Origin: Haloarcula limicola
Lineage (GTDB): Archaea; Halobacteriota; Halobacteria; Halobacteriales; Haloarculaceae
DNA: 64,000 nt
Direction of reading: 5' to 3'
Assembly: GCF_010119205.1 (NCBI RefSeq)
Contig: NZ_WRXM01000002.1
Coordinates: 674,982 to 738,981 of the forward strand
Position numbers and translations under genes: made by a program. Below are positions 54,168-62,880 of the stretch, piece by piece (positions within the stretch are counted from its first letter, which is position 1; every line of letters starts with the position of its first letter). Under the pieces are notes generated by a model that was given only the letters and a program-made list of their open reading frames with translations, searched no databases and was not told the DNA's origin.

Positions 54168-55469
54168 ATGACCGAAACCGCCGTCACGGACGGCTCCGAC
54201 GACCAGACGGATCGACCGACGCTCGACGTCGGGTTCATCCCCGCCGAGTGTCCCGGCACGGGGGCCGTCGGCGCGACTCGGACCTCGGAGTTGCTCATCC
54301 AGAAGCTGTCACACCATCACGACCTGACCGTCTACGTCGCCAGTCAGGCCGAGGCCGACCCCGAGCGACTGCCCGCTCGGGACCGGGTCGAGTACGTCCT
54401 CCACGACGGCCTCGGGAAGCTCCCCCACCCCCTGTTGACGAAACTCGACGCGATGCGCGAGGAGGTGGACGCGCTGGGCACCCACGACATGGTCCACACC
54501 TACTCGCCGGGGTTCATCCCGATTCTCGCCGATCTCGACGTACCGACGCTGTCGACGCTCAACTCCTACCTGCCGGCCTGTCCGAAGGGCGACTTCCGCT
54601 ACTACGACGGCGAGAAGTGTACCGGTCACGGCACCGCGAAGTGCATCAACTGCATCGCCCACGCCGACGTCGACCGGCGCAAGGGCGTCGAGAACAGCCT
54701 CCGGTCGGTCTACTCCTCGCTCGGAAAGGTCAACTACGTCGACGACGCGATGACCGCCATCCACGACGTCGACGCCTTCCAGGCGCTGTCGCCCCATATC
54801 AAGGACGACTACGCGAACATGGGCGTCGACCGGGAGCGCATCACCGTCGTCCCGCACTTCTACGACGACGAGTTCTACCACCCCGAGTGGGACCGGCCGT
54901 TAGACGAGGGCGACGGGTTCACGCTCCTGCACGTCGGGCGACTCCAGGAGAACAAGGGCCAGGAGAGCCTCGTGCGGGCGATGCCGCGCCTGCTCTCGAA
55001 CCACGGGGACCTCACGCTTCGGGTCGCCGGATCGGGCGGCTACGAGGAGGGCCTGCACAAACTGGCGCGGCAGCTGGGCGTCGACCACGCCATCGACTGG
55101 CTGGGATACGTCGATCACGACGACGTGCCGCCGCTCTACGAGGACGCCGACGCCTTCGTCTATCCCGGCCTGCTCGACGAGCCGTTCGGCCGCGTCTTAC
55201 TGGAGGCGCTCGGGACCTACACCCCGGTGCTGGCCTCCGACGTCGGCAGCACGGACTACATCGTCGGCGACGCGGGCGTCCGCTTCGAGGCCGACGACCC
55301 GGCGGCGCTGGCCGACGGCTTCGACGCCCTCGTCGCCGACTACGAACGCCACCGAGCGGCGATTCCCGAACAGCTCGAACGGTTCGCCCCCGACACCGTC
55401 GAGAGCGCGTTCCTCGACCTCTACGCGGAAGTCGCCGAGACGCGGACTCCCGCGACCGCGGGGCGCTGA
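54168..55469 (+). CDS. Family 4 glycosyltransferase
   Basis: 433-residue GT-B retaining glycosyltransferase. The C-terminal donor-site motif DEPFGRVLLEALG contains the E-x7-E pair, and LLHVGRLQENKGQ starts the C-terminal Rossmann domain. The N-terminal domain carries a Cys cluster (PACPKGDFRYYDGEKC, then KCINC) that may bind zinc or an Fe-S cluster, seen in a subset of GT4 enzymes. It uses a nucleotide sugar to extend a lipid-linked glycan at the cytoplasmic face. Confidence 0.92.
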   Translation: MTETAVTDGSDDQTDRPTLDVGFIPAECPGTGAVGATRTSELLIQKLSHHHDLTVYVASQAEADPERLPARDRVEYVLHDGLGKLPHPLLTKLDAMREEVDALGTHDMVHTYSPGFIPILADLDVPTLSTLNSYLPACPKGDFRYYDGEKCTGHGTAKCINCIAHADVDRRKGVENSLRSVYSSLGKVNYVDDAMTAIHDVDAFQALSPHIKDDYANMGVDRERITVVPHFYDDEFYHPEWDRPLDEGDGFTLLHVGRLQENKGQESLVRAMPRLLSNHGDLTLRVAGSGGYEEGLHKLARQLGVDHAIDWLGYVDHDDVPPLYEDADAFVYPGLLDEPFGRVLLEALGTYTPVLASDVGSTDYIVGDAGVRFEADDPAALADGFDALVADYERHRAAIPEQLERFAPDTVESAFLDLYAEVAETRTPATAGR

Positions 55470-55486
55470 GAGAGCGTCACGGTTAC

Positions 55487-55491
55487 TTTTT
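55487..55491 (+). terminator. Oligo-T terminator candidate after the GT4 gene
   Basis: TTTTT 18 bp after the stop codon; archaeal terminators are T-runs without a required hairpin. Confidence 0.35.
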
Positions 55492-55722
55492 CGGAGAGGG
55501 CTCCGCGCCGTCTTCGCCCCGCTGCGCGTCTCGACGGCGCGACCGCTCGACGGAGAGCCGCCGGGTCCGCCGCTGTGTCGTCGAGCGAGGCGTCGACAAC
55601 CCACCGGCTAGCAATCGAACAGGAGACCAGACGCGAGCACGGGTCAGAACCGCCGCGTGCAGCCGACGGCCGAAGCGAGAGACGGTCGCGGCGGCCGGGG
55701 ACAGCGCCCGACCCCGACGCCG

Positions 55723-57687
55723 CTACGAACTCACCGAGCGTTCACAGACCGCCACGTCGCCGTTGTCGTAGACGACGCTGTAGCCGCGACAGAGTTTCTC
55801 CTGTCGGATCTTGGGCTGGAACGGATCGCCCCGTCCGTTCTGATAGTACTCGGCACCGGACTGGGCGTACTCGCGGTAGACGACGGTCTCGTTCGTCGTC
55901 GAGCCGTTGTCGATGACCACCGGCTCCGCGTTCACCCCCCAGGCCCGTTCGAACACCGTCCCGTAGGGGTGGTCGGTCGTGATCCGGTCCGCCGGGTCCA
56001 GCGACTGCTGTGACGTGTTCGTGGTATTGGCGATGGTCCGAACGGCGTCCAGTTCGTTCTCGGTGTAGCTGTAGCGGGTCTGGACGCCGTCGAATGCGGG
56101 GTCGTCGAGCGTCCCCTGACTCGACAGCATCGTGACCGGCGGATAGACGAGCGTGAACACCACCAGGAGGGCGATCGCGACTCCCTTCGGGGACTCGCTG
56201 GCGAGGTACGCCACGCCGATCGCCCCGACGATGGCCATCGGGACGGTGATGAAGGCGAGCCAGCGGCCGGGGACGAAGGTCCGGATGCCGAACAGCGGGA
56301 ACCCGAAGATGAACACGAGCATCACGACGATGGCGATGATGCTCGCGATGGTCACCTGCGAGGTGCGCCGGCGATGCAGGACGTAGAGACTCCCGGCGAT
56401 AGTTATCAGCAGCAACAGCAGCAGGCCCATGGCGTCGAGATAGCCGACGAACTGCTCCATCGCTGTCGGTCCCGCCGTCTCCGCTGCGCTATTGGCGCTC
56501 CCGCCGGACCCGCCCGCGAGATTGAGAAAGCCCGCCGACTCCCGTAGCGTGTTGAGGAAGAAACTGAGCATGGTTTCGAGGAACGACGACCCACGATACG
56601 GCGTCAGCGACCACATGAACGTTATCAGGCCGAGGTCGAAGACGAGCAACCCCGTGAGGTTGGTCGTATCGCGGACCTGTTCGCCGAGACCCGTCGACCG
56701 CACCGGGCGAAGCAGGCCGGTCGAGAGCAACACCTTCGCGACCAGTCCCGCGCCGACGAATATCAGCATGATGAACGAGGAGATCTGGTGCGTCAGGATG
56801 ACGGCGATGCTGAAGACCACGACCAGCAGGAAGTCCCGAATCTTGTACGACGTGGACATGATGCGGGTCAGCGCGTAGATGATGCCGATGTAGAACACCA
56901 GCCCGAGTCCGGTCGGAATCAGGTGGATGCCCCACTCGATGACGTTGCCGCTCAGCGTGTAGACGGCGGCGGCGAAGACGGCCCAGCGCTGTTCGACCAG
57001 CACGTTCGCCGTCGCGTAGACGAGGATGGTCGACAGCGCGATGGGAATCCCGATAGTGAGAATCAGCGACTGGCGAATCGTGACGCCGAGCAGCTGGCTC
57101 CCGACGGCGACGAGGAGGTGATACAGCGGCGACGCGTAGTACTTGTTGGTGTCTATCGGGGCCAGCGAGTTCGCCTCCTTGATAGCGGGCGCCCAGTTGC
57201 CGGCGTGCGTCCAGACGTCGATGCCGACGTAGCCGGGCGCGGTGAACGCGCCCGCGAGGCGGACGACCATGCCGAAGACGAGGACCTGTGCCAGGAGGAG
57301 GCCGACGTGGTAGTCGCGCTCGTCGGCGAACATCACCTGCGCGAGGACGACCATGCCGGTCCAGACGGCGAGATAGTGGAACAGTAACGAGCGCGACTGA
57401 TGGACGGCGACGACCACCAGCGCGGCCATCCCGAGGAACGCGACCGACGGGAGTACTCGCGTCAGCGTGGGCGTCAGCGTCGGGAAGTCGGCCGTGTTCG
57501 AGACGCGGACGCTGACCAGATACAGCAGGCACGCGAGCGCGAGGACGACGGGGATCGTCTCGATGTACACCTGCGAAGCGAGGAAACGGAGCGGTACCAT
57601 CAACAGGCCGAGTATCAGGCCGACGACTGCGGCGGCGACGTCCAGCCTGAAATCGAACCATCTAGAGTCTGTCGTGTTGGGGCTCAT
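55723..57687 (-). CDS. Large polytopic membrane protein (GT-C-like)
   Basis: 654 residues with about 13-15 TM segments and a ~110-residue soluble C-terminus (ending VVYDNGDVAVCERSVSS). The layout resembles GT-C or Wzy-like enzymes that transfer or polymerise lipid-linked sugars, but I see no decisive catalytic motif; the loop GIDVWTHAGNWAP near residue 150 with Asp and His is a candidate. ATG 57687 (MSPNTTDSRW) is preferred to the GTG at 57774, which lies too close to the TATA-like ATTATAAT at 57786-57793. A 9-codon frame (57693-57722) sits in the leader. Confidence 0.75.
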   Translation of the reverse strand: MSPNTTDSRWFDFRLDVAAAVVGLILGLLMVPLRFLASQVYIETIPVVLALACLLYLVSVRVSNTADFPTLTPTLTRVLPSVAFLGMAALVVVAVHQSRSLLFHYLAVWTGMVVLAQVMFADERDYHVGLLLAQVLVFGMVVRLAGAFTAPGYVGIDVWTHAGNWAPAIKEANSLAPIDTNKYYASPLYHLLVAVGSQLLGVTIRQSLILTIGIPIALSTILVYATANVLVEQRWAVFAAAVYTLSGNVIEWGIHLIPTGLGLVFYIGIIYALTRIMSTSYKIRDFLLVVVFSIAVILTHQISSFIMLIFVGAGLVAKVLLSTGLLRPVRSTGLGEQVRDTTNLTGLLVFDLGLITFMWSLTPYRGSSFLETMLSFFLNTLRESAGFLNLAGGSGGSANSAAETAGPTAMEQFVGYLDAMGLLLLLLITIAGSLYVLHRRRTSQVTIASIIAIVVMLVFIFGFPLFGIRTFVPGRWLAFITVPMAIVGAIGVAYLASESPKGVAIALLVVFTLVYPPVTMLSSQGTLDDPAFDGVQTRYSYTENELDAVRTIANTTNTSQQSLDPADRITTDHPYGTVFERAWGVNAEPVVIDNGSTTNETVVYREYAQSGAEYYQNGRGDPFQPKIRQEKLCRGYSVVYDNGDVAVCERSVSS

Positions 57688-57870
57688 TGTAGCTACGGAG
57701 TCGGTATGCGGTGTCGTGTCATGCGGTGAGAGCGCCGTCGGTCGCGGACGGCTGGTTCGTGTTCCGGTCCACACCGGGCAGTCCCATTATAATCGGCCGC
57801 CTAAACGCGGTCTATGGAGATGATAGCACGAGAGCGGTCGCCGTGAGCGATACCGAGAACGCGGCCGCGC

Positions 57871-58632
57871 TCACCCGAACTTCTGGAGGACGTACCGGCC
57901 CTCGGCGTAGTCGCTGGTCCGTTCGCGCATCTCGGCGACGCCCTCGCGGACCCGCGCCTCGAAGGAGTCGTCGTCTTCGCCCCAGAGACCCGGGTGAGTG
58001 AGTATCTGCATCTTACTGCCGAACCGGTCGACTTCGGGCGGGTCCGAGCGCCAGCGCTGGCTCGAATCGCCGCAGTAGCCGATCTCCGAGAAGAACCGGG
58101 GTTCGTACGTGCTCGGGAAGCCGTCGAACTCGTGGCGGAGGACCCGCTCGGGCGGGATGTGGAACGATACCGTCTCGATCGGGTCGGCGACCGTCGAGAG
58201 GATGTCCCACTCCTGGGCGACTCGCTCGGCTATCGGTTCGTCCGTCTCGGGCACGTCTTCGGGCGACCAGTACTGGTGGGTGCTGAAGTGCAGGCCCACG
58301 TCGTGGCCGAGGTCCTGAATCGCCGTCAGCACCTCGCGGGTGTCCTCGTTGAGGACGTTGTACACCGGCGAGGAGACGAGGAAGAAGTACGTGCTGTGGA
58401 CGTCCTGTTCGTCCTCGATCCTCGCCATCCGCAGGGCGCGCTCCGGCGAGAGGTCCACGTCGTGGCGCAACAGCGCCGTCCCGGACTCGACTGGGTCGCC
58501 GTACCGGCCGAACTCGTAGCCGGCGGCGTCGACGTCGCGGACGAACTCCTCGTACCACTCGAAGGAGAAGTTCATCTCCTCGGACCGAGCGTCCGTCTGT
58601 TCGGGTCCGCCGTCGGTCAGATCAGGCGTCAC
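57871..58632 (-). CDS. Polysaccharide-deacetylase-like protein
   Basis: 253 residues. ALLRHDVDLSPERAL near residue 55 is the first metal motif (HDVD form), DVGLHFSTHQYW near residue 110 has the His pair, and SFHIPPERVL and ILTHPGLWG complete the NodB-like fold. There is no signal peptide, so it acts in the cytoplasm or on a lipid-linked precursor. Its start overlaps the GT2 stop by 11 bp, so they are one operon. Confidence 0.82.
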   Translation of the reverse strand: MTPDLTDGGPEQTDARSEEMNFSFEWYEEFVRDVDAAGYEFGRYGDPVESGTALLRHDVDLSPERALRMARIEDEQDVHSTYFFLVSSPVYNVLNEDTREVLTAIQDLGHDVGLHFSTHQYWSPEDVPETDEPIAERVAQEWDILSTVADPIETVSFHIPPERVLRHEFDGFPSTYEPRFFSEIGYCGDSSQRWRSDPPEVDRFGSKMQILTHPGLWGEDDDSFEARVREGVAEMRERTSDYAEGRYVLQKFG

Positions 58633-59632
58633 GGCCGTCCTCCCGGATCTGCAGGTTCCGGTTCTCCTCGCGGTCGAATATCATCGCCATGACCAGACAC
58701 ATGATCCCCAGCACGCCGAGGACGAGCGTCTCGCCGACGCCCGCGCCCTCGCCCGTATCGCTCGCACGGCCCAGCAGTAAGAGACCGCCGGTGCCGACGG
58801 CGAACGCGCCCAGGTAGTAGAGGAACGCGAGCGGGTGGAAGTCCTTGACGAGGTACTTCGCGCGGAGCCGCCAGAGGAACCCCTTGAGCAGGAGGAGGGA
58901 CAGCTGCGGGATGAAGGACCTGTAGGAGATGTGGCTCGTCTCGTCCTTGTACACCGCGCGCCGGGCCACGTCCGCGATGCGCATGTTGTTCGCGTTGAGG
59001 CGGACCAGCAGGTCGTTGACGAAGCCGTAGCCGTCGTACAGCTCGTCTAAGTCCAACTGTTCGAGCGCCTCCAGGGAGATGGCCGTCGACCCGTTCTGCG
59101 GGTCCATCACGCTCCAGTAGCCGCTGGCCACCTTCGAGAGGAACGACAGCATGAAGTTGCCCAGTTGCCGGAAGGCGGGCATGTCGCTGCGGTCCCGGTC
59201 GAGCAGCCGGTTCCCCTTCGAGTAGTCGGCCCGACCGTCCGCGACGGGTTCGAGGATGCGCTGGACGATGTCGGGTTCGGTCTGTCCGTCCCCGGAGATG
59301 ACGACGGTCACGTCCATCTCCTCGTCGAGCGCGCGCTTGTAACCGGTCTTGATGGCACCGCCGACGCCGGTGTTCTCCTCGTGTTGGATCGGGACGACGC
59401 GGCGGTCCGCTTCGACGCCGCCGTCGGTCGCCGGCGGGGAATCGGCCGTGCGGTCGCGGTCGTTCACCTGTGCTGCGTGTTCCTGAATCTCCGCCCACGT
59501 CCCGTCGGAAGAGCCGTCATCGACGACGTAGGTCTGATCGACGTACTCCGGAAGCGTGTCGATGACCTCGCCGATGAGGCCCTCCTCGTTGTACGCCGGA
59601 ACGACGGCGGCGATTGTCTTTCCCTGGTACAT
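58622..59632 (-). CDS. Family 2 glycosyltransferase with C-terminal membrane anchor
   Basis: 336 residues. GT-A fold: AAVVPAYNEEGLIGEVI at the N-terminus, YVVDDGSSDGT, and the DxD-like VVISGDGQTEPD near residue 113. It resembles dolichol-phosphate-mannose synthases and AglJ/AglD N-domains. Two TM segments lie after residue 255 (PLAFLYYLGAFAVGTGGLLLL, TLVLGVLGIMCLVMAMI). It likely charges a polyprenyl/dolichol phosphate with a sugar. A mini-ORF ends 3 nt before its ATG. Confidence 0.92.
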   Translation of the reverse strand: MYQGKTIAAVVPAYNEEGLIGEVIDTLPEYVDQTYVVDDGSSDGTWAEIQEHAAQVNDRDRTADSPPATDGGVEADRRVVPIQHEENTGVGGAIKTGYKRALDEEMDVTVVISGDGQTEPDIVQRILEPVADGRADYSKGNRLLDRDRSDMPAFRQLGNFMLSFLSKVASGYWSVMDPQNGSTAISLEALEQLDLDELYDGYGFVNDLLVRLNANNMRIADVARRAVYKDETSHISYRSFIPQLSLLLLKGFLWRLRAKYLVKDFHPLAFLYYLGAFAVGTGGLLLLGRASDTGEGAGVGETLVLGVLGIMCLVMAMIFDREENRNLQIREDGRDA

Positions 59633-59635
59633 GGC

Positions 59636-59692
59636 TTATGTCGGGCGTCGTATCGAGCGTCTCTCCGTCCGGGGTTTCGTCACGGTCTCCAT
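59636..59692 (-). promoter_or_regulatory. Near-leaderless mini-ORF before the GT2 gene (18 codons)
   Basis: Starts at ATG 59692; Arg/Thr-rich peptide (TKPRTERRSIRRPT). The TAA ends 3 nt before the GT2 ATG (59632). TATA-like ATAATAA at 59722-59728 predicts a start about 7 nt above. Confidence 0.42.
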
Positions 59693-59721
59693 CTCGTCTG
59701 TTCTCTGGGGACAGAGGGCCG

Positions 59722-59728
59722 TTATTAT
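59722..59728 (-). promoter_or_regulatory. TATA-like box for the GT2-deacetylase operon
   Basis: ATAATAA on the minus strand, 33 bp from the mini-ORF ATG and about 93 bp from the GT2 ATG. Confidence 0.45.
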
Positions 59729-59901
59729 GTATCGAGTAAGCACAGCGAGGGACCGCGCTCGGGTCCGACCTCGCGCCGATACCGTCAATCTGAACGACTG
59801 TTTCACGGAGAACGCCGTTTTTGGCCGTTGAAAGTCGCGTTTGTGCCGTGACGGCGCGCTCGTTTAGCGAACGCCGAGCCGGGACTTACCGAACCCATAG
59901 T

Positions 59902-59908
59902 AAGGAGG
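59902..59908 (+). promoter_or_regulatory. Strong Shine-Dalgarno-like site upstream of the LpxD-like gene
   Basis: AAGGAGG, rare in this window. It lies 12 nt before a TTG at 59921 and 24 nt before ATG 59933 in the same frame. The spacing favours the TTG slightly, so the protein may have four extra residues (MPTK). Confidence 0.5.
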
Positions 59909-59932
59909 CCGGGCGACGACTTGCCGACGAAG

Positions 59933-60754
59933 ATGACGACGGCTCACTCGACGACGGAGATCGCCACCGAACTCGGCCTCGAACACGCGGGGTCGGCCAC
60001 GGAGGTCACCGGCGTCGACTCGCTGGACCGCGCGGGAGCGACCGATCTGGCGTTCTCGGTCTACGACGAGGCCGCGCCCCTCGCGGACTCGGCGGCGGGC
60101 GCGGTCATCTGTCCGCCGTCGGTCACCGACGCCGCCGGAAAGGCCCTCATCTACGCCGACAACCCGAAACTGGCCTTCGTGGAAGCCGTCGAGGCGTTCT
60201 TCGATAGCGGCTCGGAGACCGGCGTCCACCCGACCGCCGTCGTCGAGGACGGCGCGACCATCGGCGAGAACTGCACCGTCGGTCCGCACGCGTACGTCGC
60301 GGACTGCGTCACCATCGGCGACGACTGTACCGTCGGAACCGGGACCCGCATCGGCGGGCCCGGGTTCGGGTTCGTCCGCGACGACGAGGAGGCGCTCCAC
60401 CGCCTCCCCCATCAGGGGACCGTCCGGATCGAGGACGGCGTCGAGATCGGCGAGAACTGCACCGTCAACCGAGCCGTCTTCGAGGAGACCGTCCTCCACG
60501 AGGGCGCGAAGGTCAGCGGACAGGTCCACGTCGCACACCACGTCCACGTCGGCGAGGACACCACCGTCGCGTTCGGCTGCGGGTTCGCGGGCGGTGCCGT
60601 CGTAGGCGACCGGGTCACGGTCCATCCCCACGTCTCGGTCGCGACCGACGTGACCGTCGGAGACGACGCCGAGTTGGCGATGAACGCGGCGGTGCTCGAC
60701 GACGTCGCGCGCGAGACGACCGTCGCCGGATCGCCCGCGAGAGAGATAGAGTGA
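59933..60754 (+). CDS. LpxD-like UDP-sugar N-acyltransferase (hexapeptide repeat)
   Basis: 273 residues with the architecture of bacterial LpxD. An N-terminal UDP-binding-type domain (GVDSLDRAGATDLAFSVYDE, AAGAVICPPS) is followed by a left-handed beta-helix of hexapeptide repeats (VHPTAVVEDGATIGENCTVG, GTGTRIGGPGFGFV, VNRAVFEETV). VHVAHHVHVGEDT corresponds to the LpxD segment with the catalytic His. Archaea make no lipid A, so it probably N-acylates an amino sugar in a surface glycan. A long uncharged C-terminal helix of LpxD is missing. Confidence 0.85.
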   Translation: MTTAHSTTEIATELGLEHAGSATEVTGVDSLDRAGATDLAFSVYDEAAPLADSAAGAVICPPSVTDAAGKALIYADNPKLAFVEAVEAFFDSGSETGVHPTAVVEDGATIGENCTVGPHAYVADCVTIGDDCTVGTGTRIGGPGFGFVRDDEEALHRLPHQGTVRIEDGVEIGENCTVNRAVFEETVLHEGAKVSGQVHVAHHVHVGEDTTVAFGCGFAGGAVVGDRVTVHPHVSVATDVTVGDDAELAMNAAVLDDVARETTVAGSPAREIE

Positions 60755-61057
60755 CCCGTGTATGTGTACTCTCAACAGACCGCGTGGCAACGGTTAGCAG
60801 AGGAGCGGCGAGACGCCGTCCGCTCGAACCGCGATTCAGATAGACATTCGGTGTTGAATAACACGTGAACGCCCGCCCGGTTCCCCTCGTGGGACTAGGG
60901 TGGGGACGCGGTGTATTTTCCAACGTATGTATCAAGCATATTTGAAAGAATCTCTTCCATCTGGTACGTAAAATTGGAACAGACGAATTTTTCTTGATGG
61001 TATTATCGAAGAAAAGTCGGAGCATTTAACAAGGGTCGGATTTCCGTAGAGGGTAGG
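60755..61057. other. Intergenic region with AT-rich half
   Basis: About 303 bp without a gene. From 60910 it turns AT-rich (for example GAATTTTTCTTGATGG) and ends in the promoter of the beta-helix gene. The AT bias suggests either a strong regulated promoter region or an insertion scar. Confidence 0.4.
61024..61030 (+). promoter_or_regulatory. TATA-like box for the beta-helix protein gene
   Basis: ATTTAAC centred 31 bp before ATG 61058, predicting a near-leaderless transcript. Confidence 0.5.
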
Positions 61058-62617
61058 ATGAATAATCCGAAGGGAGGCCGCGGCGGTAACAGCAGTATCG
61101 GTCGACGGACGTTCCTCGCAGGGGTCGGTGCCACGGTCGGAGCAGCGGCGACCAGCGGAACTGCCTCAGCGTATCACGACAGCTACGACCCGGTCAACGT
61201 GGTCGAGGCTGGCGCAGCCAACGACGGGAGCGAGTCGATAACGGGCGTACTGGAGGAGCTCGTCAGCGGAGAGGACGACATCTCGCTGTACTTCCCACCC
61301 GGGGAGTACCTGATGGACGAGCAGCTCCGGCACACGGGCTTCGAGTCGTTCGCCATGTTCGGCGACGACGCGACCATCAGGCCCGCGCCGGCCGACGAGT
61401 TCGACGGGCCGGCTCGCCTGTTCAAGCTCGGAACCTCGTACAGCCCGGGGGACTGGGGTCGCGTCCAGAACATCGACTTCGACTTCACGGAGTCGAACAC
61501 GGGGCTCCGAGCGCTCCAGATGCAGTGTAACGACCTCTACGTCAGAAACGTCCACGTCAGGGGACAGCACGACACCGGGACGTGGGGTCCGTTCCAGTTC
61601 GACGTCATCGATCCCGACGAGATCGCCGTCGTCAAGAACGTGACCGCACTCGACGGCGGGGAGTACTCCGAGAACACGCCCAACGACCACTACCCGTCGC
61701 CGGTCGGCGGTGGCGGGCCGACGGGCATCATCATCAGCCCGGCCCACAAGGGCCGAATCTGGTTCAAACACTGCGAGCTCGGTGGGTTCCCCGATAACGG
61801 CCTGTACAGTTCGGCCGAGGACGGGGAGATAATGGTCTACGGCGGGAGCTATCGCAACAGCAACGTCGCCAACATCCGCATCGACGGGCCGCTCGGTTAC
61901 ATCAAACACGCCGAGGTCGTCGTCGACGAGACACGTCCCGAGGACGGCAACCAGCGCGGTATCCGTCTCGACGTGGGCGACGACTTCTGGGTCTACGACA
62001 CCGACATCCGGATGGAATCGGCTACCGGTGACGCGATCCGGGTGACGAACTCCGCCAACAACACCACGATCCAGGACGTCTCGATCATGGTCGACGACGA
62101 CGACGACGCCGAGGACGCCATCTCCGTCTCGCCGTCCGCGGGCGAGGTGACCATCTTCGACTCCGAGATCGAGATGCGGTCCGGCGGGACCGCCATCGAC
62201 CTCAAGGCCTCGGACGACGACGTCCCGGCTCTCGTCGAGAGCGTCACCATCACCGGCGACGCCAGCGGTGGGTACGGCGGGAGCCACGCCATCCGCTGCG
62301 AGCGCGACGAGTCGCGCTTCTACGACCTCACGGTCGACCAGCCGGGCGACGACTACCGCCGCTGTATCACCATCAACGGCGACGACTGCATCGTCGCCTA
62401 CGGCGAGTACCGCTCGACGCATCACCCGATCATCAACAACGCGGAGGACACGGCCATCCTCGGGCTCACGGCCGAGGCGTACAACGGCCAAGAGGCCATC
62501 AAGATGTACGAGGCCGAGGACGTGAGCATCTACGACTGCGTCCTCTACAACGGGATCACCAACCCGAGCGACAACGACGACTACTTCGTCAACGACAACA
62601 GCTACCCCGACAACTGA
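61058..62617 (+). CDS. Tat-secreted right-handed beta-helix protein
   Basis: 519 residues. A Tat signal (IGRRTFLAGVGATVGAAATS) with a cleavage site after the ASA near residue 37; no lipobox Cys, so freely secreted or glycan-bound. The rest is a pectate-lyase-like parallel beta-helix with recurring short turns (NVHVRGQHDTGTW, GGSYRNSNVANIRID, TDIRMESATGDAIRVTNSANN). Such proteins are polysaccharide lyases, epimerases or hydrolases. Catalytic residues cannot be assigned. In this glycan locus it may trim or modify the exported polymer. Confidence 0.85.
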   Translation: MNNPKGGRGGNSSIGRRTFLAGVGATVGAAATSGTASAYHDSYDPVNVVEAGAANDGSESITGVLEELVSGEDDISLYFPPGEYLMDEQLRHTGFESFAMFGDDATIRPAPADEFDGPARLFKLGTSYSPGDWGRVQNIDFDFTESNTGLRALQMQCNDLYVRNVHVRGQHDTGTWGPFQFDVIDPDEIAVVKNVTALDGGEYSENTPNDHYPSPVGGGGPTGIIISPAHKGRIWFKHCELGGFPDNGLYSSAEDGEIMVYGGSYRNSNVANIRIDGPLGYIKHAEVVVDETRPEDGNQRGIRLDVGDDFWVYDTDIRMESATGDAIRVTNSANNTTIQDVSIMVDDDDDAEDAISVSPSAGEVTIFDSEIEMRSGGTAIDLKASDDDVPALVESVTITGDASGGYGGSHAIRCERDESRFYDLTVDQPGDDYRRCITINGDDCIVAYGEYRSTHHPIINNAEDTAILGLTAEAYNGQEAIKMYEAEDVSIYDCVLYNGITNPSDNDDYFVNDNSYPDN

Positions 62618-62640
62618 CTCGGGGCTCCGCGTTTCGAAGT

Positions 62641-62648
62641 CGTTCTTT
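62641..62648 (+). terminator. T-rich terminator candidate after the beta-helix gene
   Basis: TTCTTTTA 24 bp after the stop; no hairpin is required in archaea. Confidence 0.35.
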
Positions 62649-62802
62649 TATCCGCTACGCGTCACAGCGGCGCACCTATCACCGCGCTTGCTCGTTTTGC
62701 CACTGCATAAACGCTCTCGTCCCCGTCGTCGAGGGAACGCCGCTCGGTCGGATCGGATGAGAGACACAGTCGCGTTTCGGACGCGGAGCCGGCTATCATC
62801 TC

Positions 62803-62810
62803 CATAATAA
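62803..62810 (+). promoter_or_regulatory. TATA-like box for the GT-B gene
   Basis: CATAATAA centred about 29 bp before the mini-ORF ATG at 62836. Confidence 0.5.
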
Positions 62811-62835
62811 CGGTATCTGGCGGGCTTGTACCAGT

Positions 62836-62880
62836 ATGGAGAGTCACGAGACGACAGACAGGGGGAGACGACACGCATGA
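62836..62880 (+). promoter_or_regulatory. Leaderless mini-ORF coupled to the GT-B gene (14 codons)
   Basis: Reads MESHETTDRGRRHA and stop; the TGA overlaps ATG 62877 as ATGA. Its ATG sits at the predicted transcription start. Confidence 0.45.

Larger units (their letters stand above)
59633..59901. other. Divergent promoter region between GT2 and LpxD-like genes
   Basis: Contains the mini-ORF and TATA-like box of the GT2 operon and, at 59861-59869, a CGTTTAGCG that could be the promoter of the LpxD-like gene (start near 59892, giving a leader with the Shine-Dalgarno site). No gene seen. Confidence 0.4.

Noticed and set aside
57688-57774. GTG start adding 29 residues to the large membrane protein
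   Set aside because: The predicted promoter box lies only about 12 bp above it, so transcription would start downstream of it.
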